A stretch of DNA of 64,000 nt, from positions 372,001 through 436,000 of the forward strand of contig NZ_RXNV01000001.1 in the NCBI RefSeq assembly GCF_003966265.1, written 5' to 3'. Each line of letters starts with the position of its first letter. Position 1 is the first letter of the stretch. The DNA is from Shewanella atlantica (GTDB lineage: Bacteria; Pseudomonadota; Gammaproteobacteria; Enterobacterales; Shewanellaceae). Shown piece by piece: positions 52,599-61,407 of this stretch. The notes below the pieces were generated by a model. The model was not told where the DNA came from, did no database searches, and saw only the letters and a program-made list of their open reading frames with translations. Position numbers and translations under genes: made by a program.

Positions 52599-53019
52599 CG
52601 ATACTTTTCCTCAATGAATAGCCTCAAATGATACGATACATGCTCACAGACAGGACATTTATCAATACAAGGTCATTTAATAAAGAGCCAGAGCATACAT
52701 ATGTTCTAAAAAAGGATATTTATCTCTCCTCCCATCAATAAATATTCCCTTCAGACAGCTATAAAAGCACATCCACAGGCTATTTTCTTTGAGCCAGATA
52801 ACAGAATTGCATACAGTTTAAGATAGTTAAAAATTGTATTTGAGATAGTTAAAAATTGAAATTGAGATAGTTAAAAACTGAATAATTTACCTTCAAAGAG
52901 ACACACATCAAAGTGCGTCACTTCATAGAACCAGAGAAACTTGTTATCATATGCCGATTAACATCCAGTAGACTTCATCAGAACTGCTGTTCACTCCCTT
53001 TATAAAAACGATTAAACAA
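52599..53019. other. Divergent promoter region of the SDR gene and menA, with 22-bp repeats
   Basis: About 420 bases. The 22-bp array at 52821-52886 is listed separately. A run agtgcgtcacttc near 52912 is palindromic (gtgcgtcac) but matches no operator I can name. Confidence 0.5.
52821..52886. repeat. 22-bp tandem repeat, three copies, upstream of menA
   Basis: agatagttaaaaattg starts at 52821, 52843 and 52865 (last copy with aactg). The period equals about two helical turns. It lies 130-200 bases before menA. Confidence 0.9.
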
Positions 53020-53892
53020 ATGAACCCTTGGATTATAGCCATTAGGCCTCGTACACTGCCGGCGGCAATTGGGCCGCTATTGGTGGGAAATATTCTAGCC
53101 CTTCAATTAGAACAATTCACCTGGCTCATAGCCTGTACTTCTATGCTTTGTGCCATCTTATTGCAGATAGCCGTCAATCTGGCAAACGACTACTTCGACT
53201 TTAAAAGTGGTATAGACACAGAGGAACGAATAGGCCCGGTAAGAGTTACCCAAGGCGGATTGCTCGCCCCTGATAAAGTCAGAAATGCCATATTCATCAG
53301 CCTCGCACTGGCACTTTTAGTCGGCTCTTACCTTATCTACCACGGTGGTTGGCCCATCGCCTTTCTTGCGGCGGCGTCCATATTAGGCGCACTCGGCTAT
53401 AGTGGGGGTCCCTACCCACTGGCTTCCCATGGGTTGGGAGAGGTCGCGGCTTTTATCTTTTTCGGTCTGGTTGCCGTTGTGGGAAGTTATTACCTGCAAG
53501 CGGGTGACACAAGTACCGCAGCCTGGATTTTAGGCAGTGCCATTGGCTTTCTGAATGCGGCAATTATGTTGGTCAACAATACCCGGGATATGCAAACCGA
53601 TATTAAGGCGGGCAAACATACACTGGCCGCACATATCGGAGAGGGACAAGCCAGGCTGCTCTACCAGGCACTGGTATTTCTGCCTTTTGCTCTTATCATA
53701 GGTGGCTTTATACTCGGCTTCTTGCCGGGGTTACCTGTCTTGCTCGCGGGAGTATCACTTATTCTGGCCCGTAAGTTAAACAGTGAGTTTAGTAACACTT
53801 CCGGTGAAGCCTTAAACCCGATCCTCGGCAGTACCGCCAAGCTCACCATGATATTCAGCGGACTGTTCAGTATCGGGCTGATATTCGTTTAA
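53020..53892 (+). CDS. menA: 1,4-dihydroxy-2-naphthoate polyprenyltransferase
   Basis: A 290-residue inner-membrane prenyltransferase for menaquinone synthesis. Its first Asp-rich motif is NDYFDFKSGIDTEERIGP at about 57-74, and the second is NNTRDMQTDIKAGKHTLA at about 186-203. Eight or nine membrane segments are visible. Menaquinone serves anaerobic respiration, the characteristic lifestyle of Shewanella. No ribosome site is strong. Two hairpins follow the stop. Confidence 0.95.
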   Translation: MNPWIIAIRPRTLPAAIGPLLVGNILALQLEQFTWLIACTSMLCAILLQIAVNLANDYFDFKSGIDTEERIGPVRVTQGGLLAPDKVRNAIFISLALALLVGSYLIYHGGWPIAFLAAASILGALGYSGGPYPLASHGLGEVAAFIFFGLVAVVGSYYLQAGDTSTAAWILGSAIGFLNAAIMLVNNTRDMQTDIKAGKHTLAAHIGEGQARLLYQALVFLPFALIIGGFILGFLPGLPVLLAGVSLILARKLNSEFSNTSGEALNPILGSTAKLTMIFSGLFSIGLIFV

Positions 53893-53914
53893 CGATTAAG
53901 CCGTTAATCGTTAA
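53889..53914 (+). terminator. Hairpin overlapping the menA stop codon
   Basis: ttaacgattaa / ttaatcgttaa, an 11-bp perfect stem with loop gccg, includes the TAA stop. AT-rich, no U-tail. Confidence 0.4.
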
Positions 53915-53927
53915 CTTAAAAACGAAG

Positions 53928-53963
53928 ACAGGCACCATGGAATACCTATTCTATGGTGCCTGT
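53928..53963. terminator. 17-bp hairpin between menA and the outer-membrane protein gene
   Basis: acaggcaccatggaata / tattctatggtgcctgt pair over 17 bp with one G-U and a 2-base centre. On the minus strand the following bases include cgttttt. Probably the common terminator of the two convergent genes. Confidence 0.7.
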
Positions 53964-54046
53964 ATCATCTTCTGTTCTTTTCATCCTTTTCCACCTACTG
54001 AAACCCCAATCAGATTCCTGAAATAGCAGAGACTTAACAAGTGGAA

Positions 54047-54994
54047 CTAGATATTTTGAAACAGGATCTCTATCGTAAAGGTAATTATGGCCTGATTGAG
54101 CCGCTCGGTATCAGCCTCTTTACTCCAGTTATATTCCGGCGTGATCTGGAAAAATAACCATTCACGGGCAAAATTTTGTCGATAGCTTAAACCGATATTG
54201 GCATTGCTGATATAATGATATGGCTCATCGACACCATAAATACTGGCACGATAGTTAATCGCCTGTGTGTTACTGATGAATTGATACAGATTAATACTGG
54301 TTCCCAACTCCCAGATATCGAGATCATTCTCGAAGCTGGCAGCCGCCGTCCAACGCAACAGATATTCTTGATTGAAAGCGTGCTCAATATCGAACTCAGT
54401 CGATTCTCCCGTGACCTTTTTCTCTTGGTACACCTTCTGCGTCAGCCTGGTAGTCGTACTCTCAGAGATCGGATAGGTGTAACGCCAGCGGGCCTCCAAC
54501 TTAGGTTTTAAATTGGCCTTGATGTTAAAACTGACCCGACCTTTCGCATACCAGTCGTAGCGTAATCCGATATCACGCTCACTCTTATCGTCAGGCCCCT
54601 TTAAAAAGGAAAACGGATCGTCTTCTCCTGTCGAGTCAAAGATAAACTTCAAGCGTTCATTAACTCCAGGGAGGTTTAAGCGGGCATTTAAGTTGGCCCT
54701 ATATTTAAAGCCCTCTTTCTCGTAGTAAGAAAAGTCATTGTACCAACGTATTATGGTCCCGGCTCTGGCATCATCTTCAATGCGGTCATCTTTAAAGAAG
54801 CTATCGAACCATATCGCCGGTTGGCAAAATTTAGTATTGAGATAATCGAAGGCTTGATCCAGCGCGGCATCATCGGAGGACTCGCTAAAACAGGGGTCAT
54901 CCTCGGGAGCCACTGGGGGCGTAGGCTCTACCTCTTCGGCAGATAATGAAGCGGTAAATAGACAAGTGAGTAAAACTGTAATCTTCAGATACAA
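54047..54994 (-). CDS. Predicted outer-membrane beta-barrel protein
   Basis: A 315-residue exported protein with a signal peptide (cleavage near LSAEEV). After about residue 70 the sequence has alternating amphipathic strands with aromatic girdles (RANLNARLNL, DIGLRYDWYAK, KLEARWRYTYPI, NIGLSYRQNFARE), ending FTIEILFQNI, without a terminal Phe. I recognise no named family. An Asp/Glu-rich N-terminal region contains two cysteines. Confidence 0.65.
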   Translation of the reverse strand: MYLKITVLLTCLFTASLSAEEVEPTPPVAPEDDPCFSESSDDAALDQAFDYLNTKFCQPAIWFDSFFKDDRIEDDARAGTIIRWYNDFSYYEKEGFKYRANLNARLNLPGVNERLKFIFDSTGEDDPFSFLKGPDDKSERDIGLRYDWYAKGRVSFNIKANLKPKLEARWRYTYPISESTTTRLTQKVYQEKKVTGESTEFDIEHAFNQEYLLRWTAAASFENDLDIWELGTSINLYQFISNTQAINYRASIYGVDEPYHYISNANIGLSYRQNFAREWLFFQITPEYNWSKEADTERLNQAIITFTIEILFQNI

Positions 54995-55130
54995 CTTAAT
55001 TCCGTGTTGTTATTATGGGTTAAATTATTGATAACCTGATACTAGCACTTGTTACAGCCATTTGATAAGTGGCATACAACACGGTTTTTAATCCCCCACC
55101 AGAAATATATCCATATCATTAGTAATAAAA

Positions 55131-55150
55131 CGGCCTCCGAGTGGAAGCCG
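55131..55150 (-). terminator. Terminator of gnd
   Basis: Stem cggcctcc / ggaagccg (one G-U) with loop gagt. On the minus strand TTTTATTA follows, about 35 bases after the gnd stop. Confidence 0.8.
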
Positions 55151-55185
55151 CCGATATTTTATGACTGATGCGCTCTCACACTCAA

Positions 55186-56739
55186 TTAAACCCTGTTTAT
55201 CTCTCTTGAGGCATCGCTCCAGTTAAGATGGTATTTCTCACCTGCTGGTGTATCAGTTCGCTCAAACGTGTGCGAGCCAAAATAATCCCTTTGCCCCTGA
55301 AGCAGGTTTGCTGGCAAGGTGGCACACCGATAACTGTCGTAATACGCCAGTGCAGAGCTTATGCAAGGGACAGGAATGCCTCTGAGTACGGCGGTTGAAA
55401 CTGTCTTACGCCAGTCTGACTGCTTCGATGATAAAGCGCTGCTGAAACTCTCGGCCATCAGCAGGCTCTCAAGTACTGACTCGGTAGATGCTGCCACTTG
55501 ATATGCCTGAGTAATGGACTGAAGGAAGGTGGCACGAATAATACAGCCGGCGCGCCAAATTTTTGCTATTTCGGCGAAATCTAAGGCCCAATGCCTCTCT
55601 TTAGCCGTCATCGCCATTAACTGAAAACCTTGAGCATAGCTGGCTATCTTGGCACAGTAGAGAGCATTCTCAAGTTGAGCTATAAAGGCCTCACGCTCTT
55701 CATCTGTTGGCTTATTAACATCCGGTCCACTGAGTAACTGACTCAATGTTTGCCTTTGCTCTTTTTGAGTACTCACGGCGCGGGCATAAACCGCTTCGGC
55801 AATTGTCGGTGCCGGACAGCCTATCTGCAAACTGCTCACCGCGGTCCATAGACCTGTGCCCTTCTGACCCGCTTTATCCAGAATCATCTCAACCAGTGGT
55901 TTACCTGAGATAGGATCGGCTTGTTTTAACACCTCGGCGCTGATCTCCATCAGGTAGCTGTTCAGACTTCCCTGACTCCAGCGCTCAAACAGAGAACCAA
56001 TCTCAGTGGCAGACATACCAAAACCATCACTGAGCAGTTGATATGCCTCGCAGATGAGTTGCATGTCAGCATATTCGATACCGTTATGTACCATCTTGAC
56101 GTAATGACCCGAGCCAGCAGGACCAATATAGGTCGTACACGGCTCTCCCTCTGTCACTGGATTGCCAGGCTCCTGACGCTCAATAGGTAAACCCGTTTCT
56201 GAGTCAACTTTAGCCGCAATCGCTTCCCAAATAGGTTTTATTCTATCCCAGGCCTTGATATCACCACTTGGCATCAAGGAGGGACCGAAACGCGCTCCCA
56301 TCTCTCCGCCCGAGACTGCACAGCTGAAAAAGGTAAACTGGTTAGCATACCGAGCTTCACGCTCTACGGTATCAGTCCATAGGCTATTACCGGTATCGAT
56401 AACGATATCATCATGGTCGATACCCGCCTCTATAAGCGCGTTACATACCCCATCGACCGGACTCCCGGCAGGCACAGAGAGTATCAAAACACGAGGCTTT
56501 TCGAGAATAGATAACATTTCAGAAAGATTATTACAGCCGTTTACTCTTAGCTCAAAATCAATTTGCTGGCTACGATCTCGTTCAGTCCTCTCTTGCTGAA
56601 CAAGTCCTTCTATCTTATCGGTATCGAGATCGAAAGCAGCGACACGATAGCGGTTATCGGCGATATTCAAGGCAAGATTCTTGCCCATTACGCCCAGCCC
56701 GATAACGCCAACATCATATAGTTTGGAGTGGTTTTGCAT
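55186..56739 (-). CDS. gnd: 6-phosphogluconate dehydrogenase
   Basis: A 517-residue NADP enzyme of the oxidative pentose phosphate pathway, a bit longer than E. coli Gnd (468). The NADP fold begins GVIGLGVMGKNLALN. The substrate segments are FSCAVSGGEMGARFGPSLMP and HYVKMVHNGIEYADMQ, where Lys and His/Asn are catalytic, and KGTGLWTAV near 275. It is monocistronic here; zwf and edd/eda are not in the window. Confidence 0.95.
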   Translation of the reverse strand: MQNHSKLYDVGVIGLGVMGKNLALNIADNRYRVAAFDLDTDKIEGLVQQERTERDRSQQIDFELRVNGCNNLSEMLSILEKPRVLILSVPAGSPVDGVCNALIEAGIDHDDIVIDTGNSLWTDTVEREARYANQFTFFSCAVSGGEMGARFGPSLMPSGDIKAWDRIKPIWEAIAAKVDSETGLPIERQEPGNPVTEGEPCTTYIGPAGSGHYVKMVHNGIEYADMQLICEAYQLLSDGFGMSATEIGSLFERWSQGSLNSYLMEISAEVLKQADPISGKPLVEMILDKAGQKGTGLWTAVSSLQIGCPAPTIAEAVYARAVSTQKEQRQTLSQLLSGPDVNKPTDEEREAFIAQLENALYCAKIASYAQGFQLMAMTAKERHWALDFAEIAKIWRAGCIIRATFLQSITQAYQVAASTESVLESLLMAESFSSALSSKQSDWRKTVSTAVLRGIPVPCISSALAYYDSYRCATLPANLLQGQRDYFGSHTFERTDTPAGEKYHLNWSDASREINRV

Positions 56740-57003
56740 TAAGTTATACTCCGTAGGTAACAGAGATTATTTTATTCCTATCTATCACTAGCCAGAGATA
56801 TCAAACAGTACATTGGATTTGGCCGTAATCGGCTCAATCAAAATGTGTCACGCGATACCAGCCACCTCTAATACCAATAGGTATAACAGAGCGCTCATCA
56901 TAGGAGCAGAGATGATAGGTGTTATTTTGGCCGGGATTATACAGACTTTGGTAAGTGAGTTACCAGAATTTAACAATAGAAAGGCGGTGTTGGTTTAATG
57001 ATT
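56740..57003. other. Upstream region of gnd with a solo palindrome
   Basis: About 260 bases. It contains ataccaataggtataa at 56871-56886, the MITE-end palindrome. A 61-codon open frame at 56813-56998 crosses this palindrome and has no coding support. Confidence 0.5.
56871..56886. repeat. Solo 16-bp palindrome of the MITE-end type
   Basis: ataccaataggtataa, matching the consensus with the central base changed. Confidence 0.85.
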
Positions 57004-57033
57004 ACGTATGCAGGATTAAGATCCTGCATACGT
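57004..57033 (-). terminator. 13-bp hairpin downstream of the PrpE-like gene
   Basis: Perfect acgtatgcaggat / atcctgcatacgt with loop taag. It lies about 70 bases after the stop codon. No U-tail follows, so its role is uncertain. Confidence 0.6.
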
Positions 57034-57104
57034 TATGAGGTGAAGTTGATACTTAATGGTCATCATTCGTCAGAGCAAAGGTCATAGTTTGCCCTGACTA
57101 ACGG

Positions 57105-59021
57105 CTACACATGGGCGTCCGCATACCCCATACGCGTGAGTGCATTTCGCACCAACTCTAACGTTTGCGGATCTTCTATGGTTGCCGGCATCTTATACTC
57201 CTGATTATCGGCTATCTTTCTCATCGTTCCCCGTAAAATCTTACCGGAGCGGGTCTTTGGCAATTTCTGAACTGCACTGACCAGACGAAATGATGCGACA
57301 GGACCAATGTGTTCCCGAACCAGAGCGATCAGCTCGCGATATAACTCTTCATCGGACAAGGTCACCCCTTTTTTGAGAACAACCAAGCCCAAAGGCAGTT
57401 GCCCCTTGAGTTTGTCGTCGACGCCAATCACCGCCACTTCGGCCACGGCCTCATGTTGGCAGAGCACCTCTTCGAATCGCCCGGTAGAAAGACGATGACC
57501 GGCGACATTGATGATGTCATCGATACGACTCATGATATAGAGATAACCATCCTCATCCATGTAACCGGCGTCCCCGGTCAGGTAGTAACCCGGATACATA
57601 GAGAGGTAACTGTCCAGATAACGCTGCTCATTATTCCATAGCGTCGTTAACGTCCCCGGCGGCAGAGGCAATTTGATCACCACATTCCCCGAAGCGCCCG
57701 ACTCGACAACGTCTCCCATCTCGTCAACTACCTCAACCTGGTAGCCCGGCACAGGTAGGGCCGGTGATCCCGCCTTAACCTCAACGGGTGCCGTACCCAT
57801 CAAGTTAGCCGCAACCGGCCAGCCTGTTTCGGTCTGCCACCAATGATCGATCACGGGCTTCTTGAGTCTATCTTCAGACCAATGAAGAGTATCTGGATCG
57901 CAGCGCTCCCCTGCCAGAAAAAGGGTTTTGAGACAGTTAAGGTCGACATCCTTAAGAAAATCGCCATCGGGATCGTCTCGTTTAATGGCGCGTATCGCAG
58001 TCGGCGCGGTGAAGAAACTCTTAACCTGATACTTCTCAATTATTCGCCAAAATATACCGGGATCCGGTGTGCCTATCGGCTTACCTTCAAACAGCACAGT
58101 TGTAGCACCGACCAGAAGCGGGCCATAGACAATATAGGAATGCCCCACCACCCAACCCACATCGGAAGCCGCCCAAAAGACATCACCGGCAGCGATATCG
58201 TATATATGTTTCATTGACCATGAGAGTGCAACGGCGTGGCCACCATTGTCACGCACGACGCCCTTAGGTTGACCCGTCGTACCTGAGGTATACAGCACAT
58301 AGAGAGGATCGGTTGCAGCAACGGCTTGGCATGCAATATCCGGTGCGTCTGCAACAGCGCTTTGCCAGTCCACATCACGCCCCGTCACTAAGTCTGCAGT
58401 GTATTGACTACGGTTTAAGATAATACAGGTATCCACCTGGTGCTTAGATTGCGCTATCGCATCATCGAGCAGAGGTTTATAGGGCACGACGCCGGAAGGT
58501 TCTATGCCACATGAGGCAGATAGGATCAGCTTTGGCTTAGCATCATCAATTCTGGTCGCCAGTTCACTGGCTGCAAAGCCACCAAAGACCACTGAGTGGA
58601 TCGCACCAATACGAGCACAAGCTAACATGGCATAGGCCGTTTCAGGCACCATGGGCATATAGATAATAACGCGATCGCCTTTCTTCACGCCTACCGAATC
58701 CATATATCCGGCGAGTCTGCTCACCTGAGCCAGCAGTTCATTATAGCTGATACCATATTCAGACTCAGTTACCGGGCTGACATATTGAATAGCAACTTGC
58801 TCTCCCCGGCCATTTTCCACATGCCTGTCGACGGCGTTATAACAAGTATTGAGCTCGGCTCCCGCAAACCATGAGTACATAGGGGCCTTACTGTCATCGA
58901 GCACTCTGTCCCAACGCCGATCCCAGTCTAACTCTTCGGCTGCATTGGCCCAGAAGCTATCGGGCTCAGTTAAAGAGTTACGATGTATCTGATGATGTAA
59001 TTCACAATTGCGTGTCTTCAT
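57105..59021 (-). CDS. prpE: Propionyl-CoA synthetase-like acyl-CoA ligase
   Basis: A 638-residue AMP-forming acyl-CoA synthetase, closest by pattern to PrpE/ACSS3. The ATP loop YTSGTTGQPKGVVRD is at about 255, the adenylate site WWQTETGWP near 400, and the C-terminal KTRSGKILRG lysine, a known acetylation site, is present. It uses propionate or a similar short acid. The ATG at 59021 has GGGAGAG upstream and is preferred over 59036. It lies opposite liuR with 545 bases between them. Confidence 0.88.
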   Translation of the reverse strand: MKTRNCELHHQIHRNSLTEPDSFWANAAEELDWDRRWDRVLDDSKAPMYSWFAGAELNTCYNAVDRHVENGRGEQVAIQYVSPVTESEYGISYNELLAQVSRLAGYMDSVGVKKGDRVIIYMPMVPETAYAMLACARIGAIHSVVFGGFAASELATRIDDAKPKLILSASCGIEPSGVVPYKPLLDDAIAQSKHQVDTCIILNRSQYTADLVTGRDVDWQSAVADAPDIACQAVAATDPLYVLYTSGTTGQPKGVVRDNGGHAVALSWSMKHIYDIAAGDVFWAASDVGWVVGHSYIVYGPLLVGATTVLFEGKPIGTPDPGIFWRIIEKYQVKSFFTAPTAIRAIKRDDPDGDFLKDVDLNCLKTLFLAGERCDPDTLHWSEDRLKKPVIDHWWQTETGWPVAANLMGTAPVEVKAGSPALPVPGYQVEVVDEMGDVVESGASGNVVIKLPLPPGTLTTLWNNEQRYLDSYLSMYPGYYLTGDAGYMDEDGYLYIMSRIDDIINVAGHRLSTGRFEEVLCQHEAVAEVAVIGVDDKLKGQLPLGLVVLKKGVTLSDEELYRELIALVREHIGPVASFRLVSAVQKLPKTRSGKILRGTMRKIADNQEYKMPATIEDPQTLELVRNALTRMGYADAHV

Positions 59022-59566
59022 TTTGCTCTCCCACAATAACAGTGATGCCAGCCTAATAACCTTCCCTAAAGGCGTTCCACTGTTAGCTTTCCCTTCCTTC
59101 GGTAGTTCCTCTATGAGTCGATACTAATAGAAGTTGATCTATTCCATTATGCAAACCCCACCAGGCATTCCCATTAGACCTTGGGATAAGGTCCTCACTC
59201 TTGATTGAATTAAAACACAAACTTGGGGATAGCATTTTTAATCACCCGCCCCCCTTAAATATCACCTCCCCCTTTGTCTCATCTCTTAGCCAACACTCTT
59301 AGCCACGAGATGCTTTGATGGCATATTATCTGTGAACCTGACTTCATATCTAGAAAGTGGCGTCAACTAGTCAACGAGGCAAAGGCATCCCCCAAAACTC
59401 TTAAGTCAAAACACAAAACAGCTCAAATATCAAAAGGTAACCTCAACAATAACATTGACACTGCCACTTTCACCCATAGCTAATGACGCCTGAAAGAGTA
59501 TAAAATACCGCCCCCAGCTTTACCTTTACGTAAACTTCATATATCGTTTCAGATAAGTTAAATTTT
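59022..59566. other. Divergent region between the PrpE-like gene and liuR
   Basis: About 545 bases without a gene. A plausible -10 (tataaaat) lies at about 59499, and the LiuR-like site is downstream of it. Nothing else recognised; short A+C-rich stretches occur at 59390-59450. Confidence 0.5.
59525..59534 (+). promoter_or_regulatory. LiuR-like operator upstream of liuR
   Basis: TTTACGTAAA within acctttacgtaaactt, a perfect palindrome sharing the TTTACG half-site seen upstream of the valine operon. It would let LiuR control its own transcription and the liu genes. Confidence 0.65.
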
Positions 59567-59977
59567 ATGGTGTTATTCATGAGCGAAAATCAAAGTCCAC
59601 AAACCACTTACTCCATTAGCGACCTCTCTAAAGAGTTCGATATTACGACTCGTAGTATTCGCTTCTATGAAGATCAAGGGTTACTTAAACCTAAGCGTCG
59701 CGGGCAAACGCGTATCTACGGCTTAAAGGACAGGGTCCGCCTTAAATTGATCCTGCGAGGCAAACGTCTGGGATTTTCACTGGCCGAAACCCGCCGTCTG
59801 TTTGAGCTTTACGATGCAGATAAGAACAGCAGTTCACAGCTGCACACCATGTTAGAACTCGTCGAAGACAAAAAGTCTTCACTGCAACAACAGATGGATG
59901 ACATCAAGGTGGTATTGATGGAGCTAAATTCCGCCGAACAGCAGTGTCGTGCGGCGTTGGAAAAACAGCAAAGCTAA
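59567..59977 (+). CDS. liuR: LiuR, MerR-family regulator of leucine/branched-chain degradation
   Basis: A 136-residue MerR-family regulator. The N-terminal helix-turn-helix TTYSISDLSKEFDITTRSIR begins at about residue 13, and FYEDQGLLKPKRRGQTRIY is typical of LiuR-type proteins. The C-terminal half is a long dimerisation helix without metal-binding cysteines. It heads the liu cluster. The start is ATG 59567 or ATG 59579; neither has a strong ribosome site. Confidence 0.92.
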   Translation: MVLFMSENQSPQTTYSISDLSKEFDITTRSIRFYEDQGLLKPKRRGQTRIYGLKDRVRLKLILRGKRLGFSLAETRRLFELYDADKNSSSQLHTMLELVEDKKSSLQQQMDDIKVVLMELNSAEQQCRAALEKQQS

Positions 59978-60170
59978 GCCTTTGCCGGATGCGGTTAATA
60001 CAGCTGTAAAATCAACACCATAAAAAATTATTACGTTAAAGTTCAATACCATAAAATGCTAACAATCATAAAACTTAAGCACTAAAAAGATTCTAAAAAT
60101 AAAATCTAACTCATTACGATAAAAATAAAAAATACGTAATTACCTTAAAAAAATTGATAGGACACAAGCA

Positions 60171-61340
60171 ATGACTCAACTCTACTCATCTCTCAATTTT
60201 GGCCTTGGCGAAGACGTCGATATGCTGCGTGATGCAGTACAACAGTTTGCTGCCAATGAAATCGCACCGTTAGCCGCTAAAACCGATCTCGATAACGCCT
60301 TCCCTAACGAGCTTTGGCCGGTTCTGGGTGATATGGGGTTACTCGGCGTCACTGTTTCAGAGGAGTATGGTGGTGCCGATATGGGCTACCTTGCCCACGT
60401 CGTTGCCATGGAGGAGATCTCCCGAGCGTCGGCCTCTATTGGTTTAAGTTATGGCGCCCACTCCAACCTTTGCGTCAACCAGATCAATCGCAACGGTAAT
60501 GCGGCTCAAAAAGCCAAGTACCTGCCAAAGCTGATAACTGGTGAACACATTGGCGCGCTGGCGATGAGTGAGCCAAATGCCGGTTCAGATGTTGTGTCGA
60601 TGAAGCTACACGCCCGTAAAGAGGGTGACCGCTATATCCTTAATGGCAACAAGATGTGGATCACTAACGGTCCCGACGCCCATACCTATGTTATCTATGC
60701 AAAAACGGATCTCGATAAAGGTGCTCATGGTATTACCGCCTTTATCGTAGAACGAGACAGCAAAGGCTTCAGTACAGCACAGAAGCTGGACAAGCTTGGC
60801 ATGCGCGGCTCTAACACTTGTGAACTCGTCTTTGAAGACTGTGAAGTCCCAGAAGAGAATATCCTTGGCGGCCTCAACAACGGCGTTAAAGTATTAATGA
60901 GTGGTCTGGACTACGAACGCGTAGTGCTTTCCGGCGGCCCGTTAGGCATCATGACCGCCTGTATGGATATCGTCGTTCCCTACATTCACGAACGTGAACA
61001 GTTCGGTAAATCCATTGGGCAATTCCAGCTGGTTCAGGGAAAGCTGGCCGATATGTACACAGGCATGAACGCCGCAAAATCTTATATCTACAACGTGGCA
61101 AAATCCTGCGACCGCGGTGAGACAACACGTAAAGACGCCGCCGGCGCTATTTTATATTCGGCCGAGCTCGCCACTAAGATGGCACTCGATGCCATTCAAC
61201 TCCTGGGCGGAAACGGTTACGTCAACGAATATGCGACAGGCCGATTACTGCGCGACGCCAAACTCTATGAGATTGGTGCCGGCACATCGGAAATTCGTCG
61301 TATGTTGATAGGCCGTGAACTCTTCAACGAATCTAAATAG
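60171..61340 (+). CDS. liuA: Isovaleryl-CoA dehydrogenase
   Basis: A 389-residue FAD acyl-CoA dehydrogenase acting on isovaleryl-CoA, the leucine branch. The motif [18 protein letters not shown] is at about 128-145. The catalytic Glu is in [16 protein letters not shown] near 247, the isovaleryl-CoA dehydrogenase position, while the usual site near 372 reads GAGTSEIRR with no Glu. The start ATG has AGGACACAAGC upstream. It opens the operon liuABCD. Confidence 0.95.
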   Translation: MTQLYSSLNFGLGEDVDMLRDAVQQFAANEIAPLAAKTDLDNAFPNELWPVLGDMGLLGVTVSEEYGGADMGYLAHVVAMEEISRASASIGLSYGAHSNLCVNQINRNGNAAQKAKYLPKLITGEHIGALAMSEPNAGSDVVSMKLHARKEGDRYILNGNKMWITNGPDAHTYVIYAKTDLDKGAHGITAFIVERDSKGFSTAQKLDKLGMRGSNTCELVFEDCEVPEENILGGLNNGVKVLMSGLDYERVVLSGGPLGIMTACMDIVVPYIHEREQFGKSIGQFQLVQGKLADMYTGMNAAKSYIYNVAKSCDRGETTRKDAAGAILYSAELATKMALDAIQLLGGNGYVNEYATGRLLRDAKLYEIGAGTSEIRRMLIGRELFNESK

Positions 61341-61407
61341 GACTATCTCGCCTGTTGGCTTTGAGCAGCGACAGGCGCTGGATTTCAGCTTAAAAAGGAT
61401 TGAAACC

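Noticed and set aside
56813..56998. 61-codon open frame upstream of gnd
   Set aside because: It crosses a MITE-end palindrome and has no coding signature.
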